The position numbers were made by a program, and so were the translations under genes. Below the pieces are notes generated by a model that ran no database searches, was not told the origin of the DNA, and saw only the letters and a program-made list of their open reading frames with translations. From Lasiosphaeria ovina (taxonomy: Eukaryota > Ascomycota > Sordariomycetes > Sordariales > Lasiosphaeriaceae): a stretch of 64,000 nucleotides of DNA. Shown piece after piece: positions 55,303 to 64,000 of this stretch (its first letter is position 1; the number at the start of each line of letters is the position of its first letter). The stretch spans positions 558,001 through 622,000 of the forward strand of contig JAULSN010000005.1 of NCBI GenBank assembly GCA_033439765.1, written 5' to 3'.

Positions 55303-57920
55303 TTAGCTGAACATTCCAGCCAGGCTGGCACCGTCTCTCGGCCTGGGGAGCTGGGGCAGCAACGTCTGAGCCCAGCCGACAATCTGGGGGGCTTGGATCG
55401 AGATCCTGGGAGAGTGAGTAATTGCATTAGTAAATGGCAGAGCCACAATGGATACGACGTTGCTGGCACTTACTTGCATCCGGTAGCGGTGGACTGCATC
55501 TTGGTCTTGGAGTTGGACTTGGACTGTCTGTGCGACGCAGAGACTGCACACGGGCCGTAGCAGACCGAGACGTTGGCCGAGGTCGACGACGCGGACACGT
55601 CGCTTTCTAGCGCCGACGTGTCGCCTGAGAACTTTGGCTCAAAGTCAGCACTCTTTATACGTCAATGGGCCAGAGAAAGAAGAGAAACGCACGCTCAGCT
55701 CGACATCAGCCGCAACAACAAACGCGGTCGGGTACGACAGAACTGCTTGTAGTAGCCGGCAGGGACCTCCTCGTTCTCGTACATCTGCTCAGGGCGGGCC
55801 TCTCCGGGCTCGATGTCGAAGCGGCCCGAGTCGAGCTCGGCGTCGGCGAACAGCTCGGCGTGCAGCCACGGCCGCTCAATCTCGGCCACCATGCAGTCCA
55901 TGGCCATCTCCACGTCGAGGTTCGCCATCAACTACATCGCCTTCGTGGCTCGCCCCGCCCGACGCCGAAAACAGGCCCCAGCTCGTCTTGGCTGCGATGG
56001 AGCTGGCTGATTGCGACGTCGATGTCTCTCGGACGTCCGTGTTGGGGACGCTTTGCACGAGATCCGCCTGAGGGTTAGTTTGGTCTTGAAAGAAGGGGAA
56101 AGAGAGACGCACTTTAGTCCAGGGATCGGCATCCTCCTCGCCGTCCTCACCGACGTTGGGGTTCTTCTTGCCCACGAGCTCGGGGTTGACGGCAATGTCG
56201 CTGTCGCTGATGACGATGCCCTCTTGATTGACGACGACGGGCAGGGCCAGCATCTTGCCGGCCGTCCCCGAGGCAACGCTCAGCTGCTTCTCGAGGTCGG
56301 CAATGTCGCGGTTGAGCTAGCCGATGCGCGCGTCGAGCCACGACTTGGCTATACCCTTCATGTTCGCCTCGCCGCTGCGCACCGCCTACGCGCTGCGCTT
56401 GGAACCCGCGTCGTTCCAGGCCGCCTGCGCTTTGACGAGCTTTGTGAGGGGGTCTGCAGATGGCGACTCAGTGGTGCCCTCGGCCGGATGGTCCTCGTTC
56501 TGCCCCTGGCCGTAGGTATTAGCGGAGCCCCTGAACCCACCCAGCCACGCTGTCTTGTCGGTCCTGGTGCCCTGGGGCTGCTCATAGTTCTTGTCGTCCA
56601 TGCTGGCATACACCTCGGCATATGCCCGCTTCAGGTTGTCGTCGGCCGTGTCCAACCTGGTCATGGCCACAGGGAAGAAGGCATCTTGCTTGATTCCCTG
56701 TATCCCATTATTAATTAGTTGTCACTCCTCTTCTTGCAACTTCTCCCGTCGAGCGTGGCTCACCTCTTTCAGAGTCTCGTGGGACGCCAGCTAGTTCTGC
56801 AGCCGGCGGTTCTGCCCGAATCTCTGCGGGCGTGGGTTTGTCGTTGCGCTTCTTCCAGCCCCGGACCTTGTCGTAGATGATGGTGGCCTAGTGGCTCGGG
56901 GGGAGGACGATTCCGTTGTGCTCGGTCGCGCCTTCATCGGCAACGATGATGAGGTTTCGGTACGCCTCCTTGATGTTCTCGATGCGCTTCATGCCATAGC
57001 TGATGTCGACGACGCCAAAGTGGAAGTCGACCATGAACTTGTACTCGTGCACCACCCAGTCCATGTACCTGGCCTGGATGTTGTTTTTGTACTGCTAATT
57101 ATAGTCAGCTAGACTTGTCTGAAGATGATGATGGCGTTGATGGGATGCACTCACTACACGGGCATTCTCTTGAAGCCACTGCATGTACTTCTCGCGCGAC
57201 TCTTTGATCTGAGCCGTGCTGGAACCCTGGGGTGGTGCAGAGTCCTTCAGCGCCTGTCCCTGGGCATGGTCGTAGGCGGCCACCTCTTTTGCCCAAGCCG
57301 ACTGTTTCGCCACGTAAGTTTCGACCTTGCTCTTTCCCGCGGAGCCGGGGCTGTCGTCGCCAGACTTGAGATAGTCCATCGACGCCTTGTAGCGGGTCCC
57401 CGAATGACCTTCAGTCGGTCGTCAGTCACCTGAGTTGCCGCGTTCCCAATGACTCCAGAAACAGAGGCATCAATGGGGACGAGGAGATCCAGGGCTGCAA
57501 GGTAGCTGCGTGCAACACTCTTGCCCGTCTTACCAGCGGTGAACTTGGACAGCGGGATCATGCCGTCGACTAGTCGGGCTTCCTGGGCCCGCACAGCTGT
57601 CGGGTCTTTGATTTGTTCGTCGGCGTCGTAGTAAAAGTCTCTGGAGACTAGAGTTTAGCGATTGTGCCGCGCTGTGGCGTCGCGAGGAAAATATAATCTC
57701 CTTACTTCTAGTTGATAATGGTACCAGGGACAGCGACGGTCAAAACTTGGTTCGAGGCAACCGGGATGGCATTGGCGATAGCCTCCAGCACAGTCTGTGG
57801 TTTGGTCTGTCAAAAACCTTGAATCAGCCAAGGGTAAGATGCAACTGCACCCACGTTCGAGGCGATTTTCATCGCCTTCAGCACCGTCTTGGCCTGATCT
57901 TCCTGTGAAGGCGTCGACAT
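55303..57920 (-). pseudogene. Large conserved fungal protein, broken by TAG codons and frameshifts
   Basis: Reads MSTPSQEDQAKTVLKAMKIA from ATG 57920 and ends PQIVGWAQTLLPQLPRP then stop near 55303. At least seven short introns restore phase (for example 57854-57807 and a 48-nt one with CTAAC near 56110). Inside good exons stand five in-frame TAG codons: 57710-57708, 56890-56888, 56793-56791, 56388-56386 and 56319-56317. Frame breaks lie near 57396-57402, 56812-56820, 55925-55945 and 55736-55742. Blocks such as MTRLDTADDNLKRAYAEVYA, AVRSGEANMKGIAKSWLDAR and EIERPWLHAELFADAELD are well preserved. It resembles an uncharacterised Pezizomycotina family; no function is known to me. GC content and codon use of the exons are normal. 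Confidence 0.75.
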
Positions 57921-58821
57921 TTTGACGATCAATGAGTGTCAAGTGGAATTGATGGGAAAGAGTTAAGGGAAATCAAAAGTGATTTGTGGTCTGAAGCGTG
58001 GCTACTGGGCACTTGCGTTTGCTTTGGTCGAGATGTTGAAGTGATTCCTTGCTTGTATTTATTCTCTTCGTCTTCAGTCTCGTTGCAGTCCTCCATGGCA
58101 TCTCCTGGGATGTGTCTCTCGGGCATGGCCCCCTACCGCATACACCTCTCACCACTGCTGGGCGTGGGACACGGGCTACCTTGAACATCGTCTTTTGGAA
58201 TAGCCAGAAGGGCAGCTCTCTAAACCGTGAGTCATATTTGCCTGCACTCGATCATGATATTGGGTCACGAATAAGATTAGTCTGGAATATTGCCCAAGTG
58301 AGCGTTTGGCAGACCTGGCCCGACTCCAGACTGGTTGATGATCAGCAGTTATGGCTTGCAACCGCCACGAAAGTTTATTTCTGCTTGAATAATATCTGTT
58401 TGCTCTTACCGCGTGTGCTGTGGCTGTCTGTGACATATCTTTTGCTTGCGGAAGAATGTGGGGGTTAATAAGTTTGGTTAACTGGTGAAATGTGTGTTTG
58501 GCTGACCTGAAGAGTTACATTGATACGAGAAAAAAGGGTTCACCCTATCTCAATACACCTGCCTCAACGTGTAGGACCTGTCAAGTCTGTCGCTAAGATG
58601 TTCTAACGATGTGACAAGGGTGCTTGATGCTTTGTATTCCTCTTTCCCGCCTGAGCTTGTTGAGCGGCTGCTAATTATATGCGTTGGGACAGGGTGATAC
58701 TGCAGCGCTAGCAGATTTGATTCCCTCGCAAATTGAGTGATCTTCAATTCATGCTTATGTTTAATGCAGTTTCTACACTGGCAAGTCATTTCCCTTTGTC
58801 CAACAGCTCGAAATCCTTTCG
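57921..58821. other. Intergenic
   Basis: No gene seen between the broken gene and the LRR-like gene. Confidence 0.4.
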
Positions 58822-58907
58822 GGTACTAACCAAACTAACAAAGTCCTCTCTCCAAAACAAAACAGGTACTAACCAAACTAACAAAGTCCTCTCTCCAAAA
58901 CAAAACA
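58822..58907 (+). repeat. 43-bp exact tandem duplication
   Basis: The unit starting GGTACTAACCAAACTAACAA occurs twice in a row without mismatch, just 3' of the gene ending at 58924. Confidence 0.95.
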
Positions 58908-58923
58908 ATCGCTGCCAATTCTG

Positions 58924-59979
58924 CTACCACCCGTTAAGCATCTTGATCCTCATATCATACAGCGGCGGTGGCGTGTCGGGCATATACGTCTTCCAGCCCT
59001 CGTCGGCCAGCACCTCGACGGCGCCCGTGTCTGGGCTCCTGCGCACGTGCACCGAATACGCCATGTTCCAGAACTGGCAGCGGTCGTCAAAGAGGCGGCG
59101 AGGGAAGCGCAGCTCGAGGTGTGTGAGCGCTGCCGCCGGTGTCTGCTCTGGCTGTGTGGCGTCACTGGGCTGCGACTGAGAGAACGGATCGAAAATCTTG
59201 CGCGCCAAGTCCTTGCACGCTTGCTTGTTCGGTTCTGGAAAGACCGAGCTGCCCATTATGGTCCACTTGTGCTCCCCTGCAAATGGCGATGCCGTGTCTT
59301 CTAGGCTGACGTTGATGCGGATGGACTCGAGGCCGTGGAGCTTCGTGGCGGCGTCGAGGACCCAGTCTTTCTGCTCGTTCGCGGCCGATGAGGCCTGCTC
59401 CTCCTTATCTTTTGGGGGCGGAGCCGGGATGTCGGCGACGGGCGAGGCGTCCTTCTTCGTTGACGACAACAGTGGCTTTGGTGACAGGTGCGCCTGGACT
59501 GACGACAGGCGGCGCCAGATGTTGCTGCTAGTGCTGGCCAAGTAGAACTCGGCCTCGGCGGGACTGGCGTCCAGTTCGAGATGCTTCAGCAGCGGCAGAC
59601 GGTCGGCGACGGCGCGGACGGCATCGTGTGTCCACAAGCCGGCGGGCATGGAGCTGCAGGTGGGCGTGTGGATGGCCAAGCTGCGCAGGCTGTGGCCGTG
59701 GTGGAAGATGGCTTCCCAGAGAGCGGGCACGTCGCGCTCATAGTTATAGATGGTCAGCTCCTCGAGCCCATCGATGGCCTTGATGAAGCTGTTGACGGGG
59801 CGCAGGTCGGTGCTCCATAGGTCGCACTGGTAGGCTTTTTGCGTCGACGAGTACGACGTCTGCAGCGTCTTGATCTTGGCCACCTGTTCCGGCTCGTCGC
59901 GCTGCAGGTCCCGCATCACCGTGCCTGGGCACGTTATGCCAAAGTCCACATTCCCGGAGCTGATGTCAAAGATCCCCAT
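58924..59979 (-). CDS. LRR-like protein of F-box/LRR type, 351 aa
   Basis: Intronless from ATG 59979. Irregular leucine-rich segments recur: FIKAIDGLEELTIYNYERDV, GHSLRSLAIHTPTC, RLPLLKHLELDASPAEAEFY, KLHGLESIRINVSLED and AALTHLELRFPRRLF. This spacing is typical of the C-terminal half of fungal F-box/LRR proteins, but no F-box is visible at the N-terminus (MGIFDISSGNVDFGITCPGT). A Pro/Lys/Glu-rich loop occupies about 180-205. Probably a solenoid for protein binding; partner unknown. Confidence 0.65.
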   Translation of the reverse strand: MGIFDISSGNVDFGITCPGTVMRDLQRDEPEQVAKIKTLQTSYSSTQKAYQCDLWSTDLRPVNSFIKAIDGLEELTIYNYERDVPALWEAIFHHGHSLRSLAIHTPTCSSMPAGLWTHDAVRAVADRLPLLKHLELDASPAEAEFYLASTSSNIWRRLSSVQAHLSPKPLLSSTKKDASPVADIPAPPPKDKEEQASSAANEQKDWVLDAATKLHGLESIRINVSLEDTASPFAGEHKWTIMGSSVFPEPNKQACKDLARKIFDPFSQSQPSDATQPEQTPAAALTHLELRFPRRLFDDRCQFWNMAYSVHVRRSPDTGAVEVLADEGWKTYMPDTPPPLYDMRIKMLNGW

Positions 59980-59986
59980 GGCTGTC

Positions 59987-60011
59987 TTGTTGTTGTTGTT
60001 GTTGTTGTTGT
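59987..60011. repeat. TTG/AAC microsatellite in the 5' leader
   Basis: About eight TTG units on the plus strand just upstream of ATG 59979. Confidence 0.9.
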
Positions 60012-60805
60012 GCTGGAATGATGTAATTCTTGAAGATGATGGGTGAGATAGGAATTAGGAAACTGACTCTGATCAATCTCGAGGGCGACTTATACTCATT
60101 TATTATATGTCCAAATTGTTCATGAAACACCTACTCCTTCAAAGGCAATCGTTGGATAACTGTACTCCGCCCGGCGTGCGTGGGCCTCAATTGAGCCTGA
60201 TAGGGAGCCTTTGCCCAATGCTTGGTTAAGGAGGCGGAAGCCTGAGACTGCGCCACCCCCAACATCCACCAAGGCATTTGGAAGACGCCTAACAAGCAAC
60301 AATACGACCCTACCCAGGCTACAAGTCCCACTCGCCAGTGTGCCTTATTCACTAATCCTACAGCACACATATTACTCGTTGTATATCTATTCGTTGAGCC
60401 TCGGCGGAGTTCCGTGATGAAACGTCGATGCTAAAAGATCAACTCACTGAACACTCTGTTTCTGAGGCCGCCAATGGACTACTCAACCACGGCGATATCA
60501 TCAAGACAGGCACGGTCACACAAAAGTCGGAAACAAGTTGTAAAAGTTGAGGTGAATTATTATACCCCTGAGGGTCTGTCTCGTCTCAATGCGGTTGGCT
60601 CGATGCGATCCACCCACGCACGCTAATTACCATGAGCAAATCCGGCGCCCTGGAGAAAAAGTGATACCGATTGCGCCGTCGCTCTCAAAACCGAGCCAAT
60701 GCTAATAAATGCAAATGCTAATGCCAATGCAATCCTCCCAATTGTCATGTTCCATGATCATATCGGTCGCGCCAATCCCATCTCAAATGTCGAAAGGCGA
60801 GTGCC
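60012..60805. other. Intergenic
   Basis: Promoter of the LRR-like gene and 3' flank of the Hsp20 gene; no other feature. Confidence 0.4.
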
Positions 60806-61453
60806 TTAGTTGATGGCGATGCGGCGAGCCTCGTGCTTCTTAGCCTTGGGCACCGACACGGTCAGGATGCCGTTGTTGAGGCCGGCCGACACGGCCTCCT
60901 GGTCAACGCGGCCCGGGAAGCTGAAGGTGCGCGAGAACTCGCCGATGGAGCGCTCGTAGACCCAGTACTTGTGGTTGGGGGCGGCCTTCTGGACCTCGGC
61001 GCCGGCCGTCTTGGCGACCTGCGTCTCGGGCGACGTGGCGCTGTGCGACTCCTCCGGGTCGTCCTCGACCGTGGCCTTGTGCGAGGTCACGCTGTGGTTG
61101 TCATGGTCGTCGGTGGTGTTGGCGCCGGCGTGCTCCTCGGGCTTGTTCTCGTAGGTGCGCTCGACGCGGCCGCGCACGACAATGGTCTGCGGGTCCGTGA
61201 ACTCGATGGTCAGGTTCTCGCGCTCAATGCCCGGCAGCTCGCCGTGCAGCTCGTACGTCTTCTCGGTCTCGCGCACGTCGAACTTGGGCTTGAACGTGGC
61301 GACCTTGGATCGGCGGCCCGAGGCGGCGCTGCCCTGCTGGTCGCCCTGGACTTCGCGGCTGTACGTGTCGAAGTCGTTGAGGAGTCGGAAGAGAGGAGTG
61401 AAGGTGGGCTCCGACGGAGCAGAGTAGAGCGGGCTCGACAGGAAAGACATCAT
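60806..61453 (-). CDS. hsp30: Small heat-shock protein Hsp20/Hsp30, 215 aa
   Basis: ATG 61453 (second ATG 61450) to stop 60806. N-terminus MMSFLSSPLYSAPSEPTFTP and PLFRLLNDFD are typical of fungal Hsp30. The alpha-crystallin domain starts at KFDVRETEKTYELHGELPGI (about 57), is split by a long acidic insert with His and Ser (about 106-163), and resumes at YWVYERSIGEFSRTFSFPGR, ending in the A-x-x-x-n-G-v-L motif AGLNNGILTVSVPK. It is an ATP-independent holdase preventing aggregation in the cytosol. The upstream 400 bp holds a TATA box and heat-shock elements, so heat induction by Hsf1 is very likely. A long frame extends upstream of 61453 but is leader sequence. Confidence 0.92.
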   Translation of the reverse strand: MMSFLSSPLYSAPSEPTFTPLFRLLNDFDTYSREVQGDQQGSAASGRRSKVATFKPKFDVRETEKTYELHGELPGIERENLTIEFTDPQTIVVRGRVERTYENKPEEHAGANTTDDHDNHSVTSHKATVEDDPEESHSATSPETQVAKTAGAEVQKAAPNHKYWVYERSIGEFSRTFSFPGRVDQEAVSAGLNNGILTVSVPKAKKHEARRIAIN

Positions 61454-61632
61454 TGTGGTTTGTGGGTTGTGGTTTGCAGAGATGTGCGAAGAATTGTGGT
61501 TGATGAGCGGCTTTGAAGGCGTGAGATTGAGAGAGGTTTTGCAGGCTGAAGCTGGAAGCTGGAAGCTGATGTTGCTGATTGATCTGCGTTGTGATCTGGA
61601 GAGGAGGAGAAACAGGAGAGGTGAGCCAGGAA

Positions 61633-61638
61633 TATATA
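61633..61638 (-). promoter_or_regulatory. TATA box of hsp30
   Basis: TATATA, 180 bp upstream of the start codon on the same strand. Confidence 0.6.
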
Positions 61639-61673
61639 GACCTGAAGCCGGTTGTCTAAAGTCTTCGCGCAAA

Positions 61674-61681
61674 TTCCAGAA
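61674..61681 (-). promoter_or_regulatory. Heat-shock half-element of hsp30
   Basis: TTCCAGAA, two alternating nGAAn units, near the TATA box. Confidence 0.5.
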
Positions 61682-61803
61682 ACTGCCTGTTTGGCAATCA
61701 CGCGGCTTTGTGGCAGTTTCCTGGAGTTGCTGGACACTTCTGGATGGCGGCTTTGTAAGTCGGAATGCTGCTTTGTGGTTCGCTGACGGTCTCGAATTTG
61801 CGG

Positions 61804-61816
61804 GAAGATTCCAGAA
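61804..61816 (-). promoter_or_regulatory. Perfect three-unit heat-shock element of hsp30
   Basis: GAAGATTCCAGAA: three alternating GAA/TTC units with exact 2-bp spacing, the Hsf1 trimer site, about 355 bp upstream of ATG 61453. Confidence 0.75.
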
Positions 61817-62134
61817 GAATGCCCCACTTCTTAGTAGGGTTAGGGTTATACGTGACCACGCCGCCTCCCGTGACTTCGGTGCGACGTGGTTTCCTGCAGC
61901 AACAGGACAAGCCCGAATCAATTACGTCAATAAGAAAATTCTAGATGCACCAAAAATGGCAGGAATGAAGGGAAACCCAATTGCATTTTCACGAAACCAT
62001 GCGACTAGAAACTTCTCCCAGCTCATCGAAATTCCAAATTGCGTCACAATAGCCGACCGGCGACGGCGTCGGCAGCGCACTGATGACGAACAAAAGAAAT
62101 CCTACAGTAACCTTCCAATGAACTGACTCAACTT

Positions 62135-63060
62135 CAGCCCTTGAATCTCACTGTGTACTTGTCTATCGAAAATTCCAGAAGGCCATCGGCTTCCGTCTGA
62201 ACGGGGTCGACGTAGAGCCTGACGTCGACCTCGGCCTTGTACACGTTGAACACGCGGAAAATGGTGTAGACCGAGTCGTCAGTCGTCAGTCGTCAGTCGT
62301 CAGTCGTCAGTCGTCAGTCGTCAGTCGTCAGTCGTCAGTCTCTTCATCTATTTCTGCAGTGTTAGTGTATGTTAGTTTGCATCCGTCGTGTGCCTGTCTC
62401 ACCTTGTCATACTGGGCGCTACTCATGAAGAAGGGCGCGTTGTACAGGAGCGGAGTCGACTTGACTTCGAAATAGTACTTGGGCGTCCGACCCTGCCACG
62501 TCTCCGACGCCAAGTATCCCTTGTAGATAAGCAGATCGGTAAAGGTGCCGTCGGAGTCTTGGTAGTCGAGATCTGCCTTTTCACGGTCTCGCCAGCGGGG
62601 CATTGATTCATGATCGGGGTGGACAGCAGCGTGCTTTCTAATGTTGCTTGTCCAGTTGTCGCGAGAGAATCCAGGCAGAGCGGGCTTGAGAGCGGAGAGG
62701 AGCACGAATGCCTGGTCGGGATGATCTGTCAACTAAGGAGCGCTTTTCACACCATGTAGGTTGTAAACTCACGAACAACCCGCCAGCGGTCCCAACCATG
62801 CTGTCTCGTTTGGACAAGAGGCCAGGAGCCCCAAACAGAGACATTTCGGTGTAGTCTATGAATTGTTGGTCTGGTATTTCTAGCTCCAGCAGTGCACGCG
62901 AAAGTGAGTTCATCTCGAAAGCGCTGTCGCTGGCGACTTTGTTGGGGAACGGGACGCTCCGCCCGGCCGATATTATCTGGCCCAAGAAACTGCGATAGTT
63001 AGCCAAGGGGTCTTGGGGCGCTGGTGTAGGTGAGCGCTTCCGTGTGCTTGCTTCCTTCGG
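62135..63060 (-). pseudogene. NO VEIN-type (DUF3883) C-terminal fragment, broken by repeat
   Basis: Minus-strand exons read VPFPNKVASDSAFEMNSLSR, an intron near 62770-62730 (GTGAGT...GACAG), then LPGFSRDNWTSNIRKHAAVH, DREKADLDYQDSDGTFTDLL and PKYYFEVKSTPLLYNAPFF, the block order of the protein NO VEIN C-terminal domain found in large fungal ATPase-like proteins. After QYDK the frame runs into nine 7-bp repeats (62276-62338) and resumes beyond them as DSVYTIFRVFNVYKAEVDVR to a stop at 62135. The repeat brings stops in all frames unless spliced out. There is no N-terminal ATPase; the 5' end abuts an HNH relic on the other strand. Confidence 0.65.
62276..62338. repeat. Nine perfect copies of heptamer TCGTCAG
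   Basis: Exact 7-bp tandem array within the C-terminal coding part of the NO VEIN-type fragment. Confidence 0.98.
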
Positions 63061-63126
63061 CACGACCCTTCACTTCACGGTCGCTTTCGTTTCCTTATTT
63101 CCATCATGGTGGCCCCAGCGTACCGC

Positions 63127-63460
63127 CACCAACCGTCCCTGGGGGCTTGATTGACTTTGGCACGCAGCAGCAACCGTTCTTTGCAAATGCTGACGAGCGC
63201 GCACGAGCGATCGCCCGTTTTTACCGCATCGTCGGCCAATTTGAAGCCATCGAGACCACGACAAGCAAACGCTCTGGTGAACAACAGCACATCCGCCCGG
63301 CTCTCATTCGCCTCACGTTCGAATATGCACGCTCGCCCGAATCGTAGGATAGGTTCCTCGCCTTTTTCTTTCGAGCTCTCGCTATTGGCATGCTCGAAGA
63401 CCCCCTCGATATGCTCGATGACTTGCGTGAACGAACATCTCTACGCGGGGGCCTGCCCTG
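63127..63460 (+). pseudogene. HNH-nuclease-type N-terminal relic
   Basis: Reads RHQPSLG, changes frame, then GGLIDFGTQQQPFFANADER, RFYRIVGQFEAIE, IRPALIRLTFEYARSPES, TAG at 63345-63347, then DRFLAFFFRALAIGMLEDPL. It parallels the fragment at 47098-47520 (RLTYEYARSEESQDIFLRGF). The HNH domain is absent and the sequence runs directly into a HET fragment. Confidence 0.55.
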
Positions 63461-64000
63461 CCGAAGCTGGTTACGACTTTCAACGCCATGAGCCCGGCAA
63501 CAGCCAAGGTCGCTGTGATACCAAGTTCCGCGCTACCGACCCCCGTGGCTGCATCTACGGCCTGCTGGGTCTGGCCGGTCAAGGTACCGGCGTTGTGCCC
63601 AGCTACACCAAGTCGACTCAGGACGTGTTCGTCGAGTTTGCTGTCATAGCGGCCGCCGAAGACCCAGGCTTCCTCCTCTACGCCCGGCCCTCACGAAAGA
63701 TCCTGCCTACCTGGGTGCCGGACTGGTCGTCCGACTTGGTCGTCCCAACCTCCTATACCGCCGCAGGGGAGCCTTTCTTCCGCGCCGGGCATGGGAAGCC
63801 CCAACTCTCCCCATTTATGGGCATCGCAGCCGGCGACGTCCTCGCGGTCTCCTGCCTGCGCCTAGACCACATCGACCGCGTCGGCACAGCATTCCTCACC
63901 CTGTTCGTCGGCGATCCGGACGACGCTCTCTTCCCCGCCATCAGCGACCTCTCCAAGATCCTAGCCTTCTGCAACGAGGTCCAGTCCTTCCTCAAAACCG
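63418..64000 (+). CDS. HET-type protein fragment (5'-truncated, runs off right edge)
   Basis: An open frame from ATG 63418 to the window end without a stop. After about 35 residues comes FRATDPRGCIYGLLGLAGQG, the RATDPRDKIYGLLGL block that follows the HET domain, then PSYTKSTQDVFVEFAVIAAA and LPTWVPDWSSD, also standard. The HET domain itself should lie upstream but is replaced by the HNH relic, so the gene has lost its 5' half. ATG 63418 may be fortuitous. The end of the protein is outside the window. Confidence 0.65.
   Translation, partial: MTCVNEHLYAGACPAEAGYDFQRHEPGNSQGRCDTKFRATDPRGCIYGLLGLAGQGTGVVPSYTKSTQDVFVEFAVIAAAEDPGFLLYARPSRKILPTWVPDWSSDLVVPTSYTAAGEPFFRAGHGKPQLSPFMGIAAGDVLAVSCLRLDHIDRVGTAFLTLFVGDPDDALFPAISDLSKILAFCNEVQSFLKT

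Noticed and set aside
57396..57440. A 44-nt intron (GTGACT...ACAAG) instead of a frameshift in the broken gene
   Set aside because: It would restore phase, but it is shorter than any other intron here and removes protein-like sequence; kept only as an alternative.
60806..61921. Longer Hsp20 frame with a 156-codon upstream extension
   Set aside because: The extension covers the TATA box and heat-shock elements; the family start is MMSFLSSPL at 61453.

Overview
The window is nuclear DNA of a filamentous ascomycete, most likely a Sordariomycete. The evidence is short spliceosomal introns (about 45-120 nt, GTRNGT donors, CTAAC/CTGAC branch points), GC-rich conserved genes set in AT-richer spacers, and fungal families such as GH131, fungal sphingolipid C9-methyltransferase, HET-domain proteins and NLR-like STAND proteins. 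The species cannot be named from the sequence alone. There is no operon logic; genes are monocistronic and on both strands.

Layout. 0-8 kb: a secreted GH131 glucanase cut by the left edge, a tubby/LURP-like hypothetical protein, a three-exon sulfotransferase-family gene and an NAD-dependent epimerase. 8-17 kb: gene-poor repeat land with a minisatellite, a TA-flanked inverted-repeat element, a small Cys-rich gene and an LTR retroelement that carries gag only. 17-26 kb: a membrane protein, an F-box protein with a C-terminal membrane anchor, an ankyrin relic, a two-exon HET protein and a four-exon cytochrome P450. 26-41 kb: a broken NACHT-type NLR, a sphingolipid C9-methyltransferase (MTS1-like), a three-exon FAD amine/amino-acid oxidase, an ankyrin pseudogene and an intact 1107-residue NACHT NLR. 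41-54 kb: a second copy of the inverted-repeat element, a secreted lectin-like domain on a membrane stalk, then a long stretch of repeats, microsatellites and relics, with one Ala-rich PPxY protein. 54-64 kb: a frameshifted Fic protein, a large conserved gene broken by five in-frame TAG codons plus frameshifts, an LRR-like protein, an Hsp20/Hsp30 with a textbook heat-shock element, a NO VEIN-type fragment broken by a heptamer repeat, an HNH relic, and a HET fragment running off the right edge.

How the parts relate. Core metabolic genes (GH131, sulfotransferase, epimerase, P450, MTS1, FAD oxidase, Hsp20) look intact. The genes linked to non-self recognition or conflict (two NLRs, two HET proteins, two ankyrin loci, two HNH relics, Fic, NO VEIN fragment) are mostly degraded and lie among repeats, the pattern of a rapidly turning-over allorecognition region. 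Every premature stop I could place inside an otherwise readable frame is TAG, and one of them aligns with a Trp in the intact in-window paralogue. That pattern fits both CpA-directed RIP mutation and UAG-to-UGG A-to-I mRNA editing known from Sordariomycete sexual stages, and it is the observation most worth testing.
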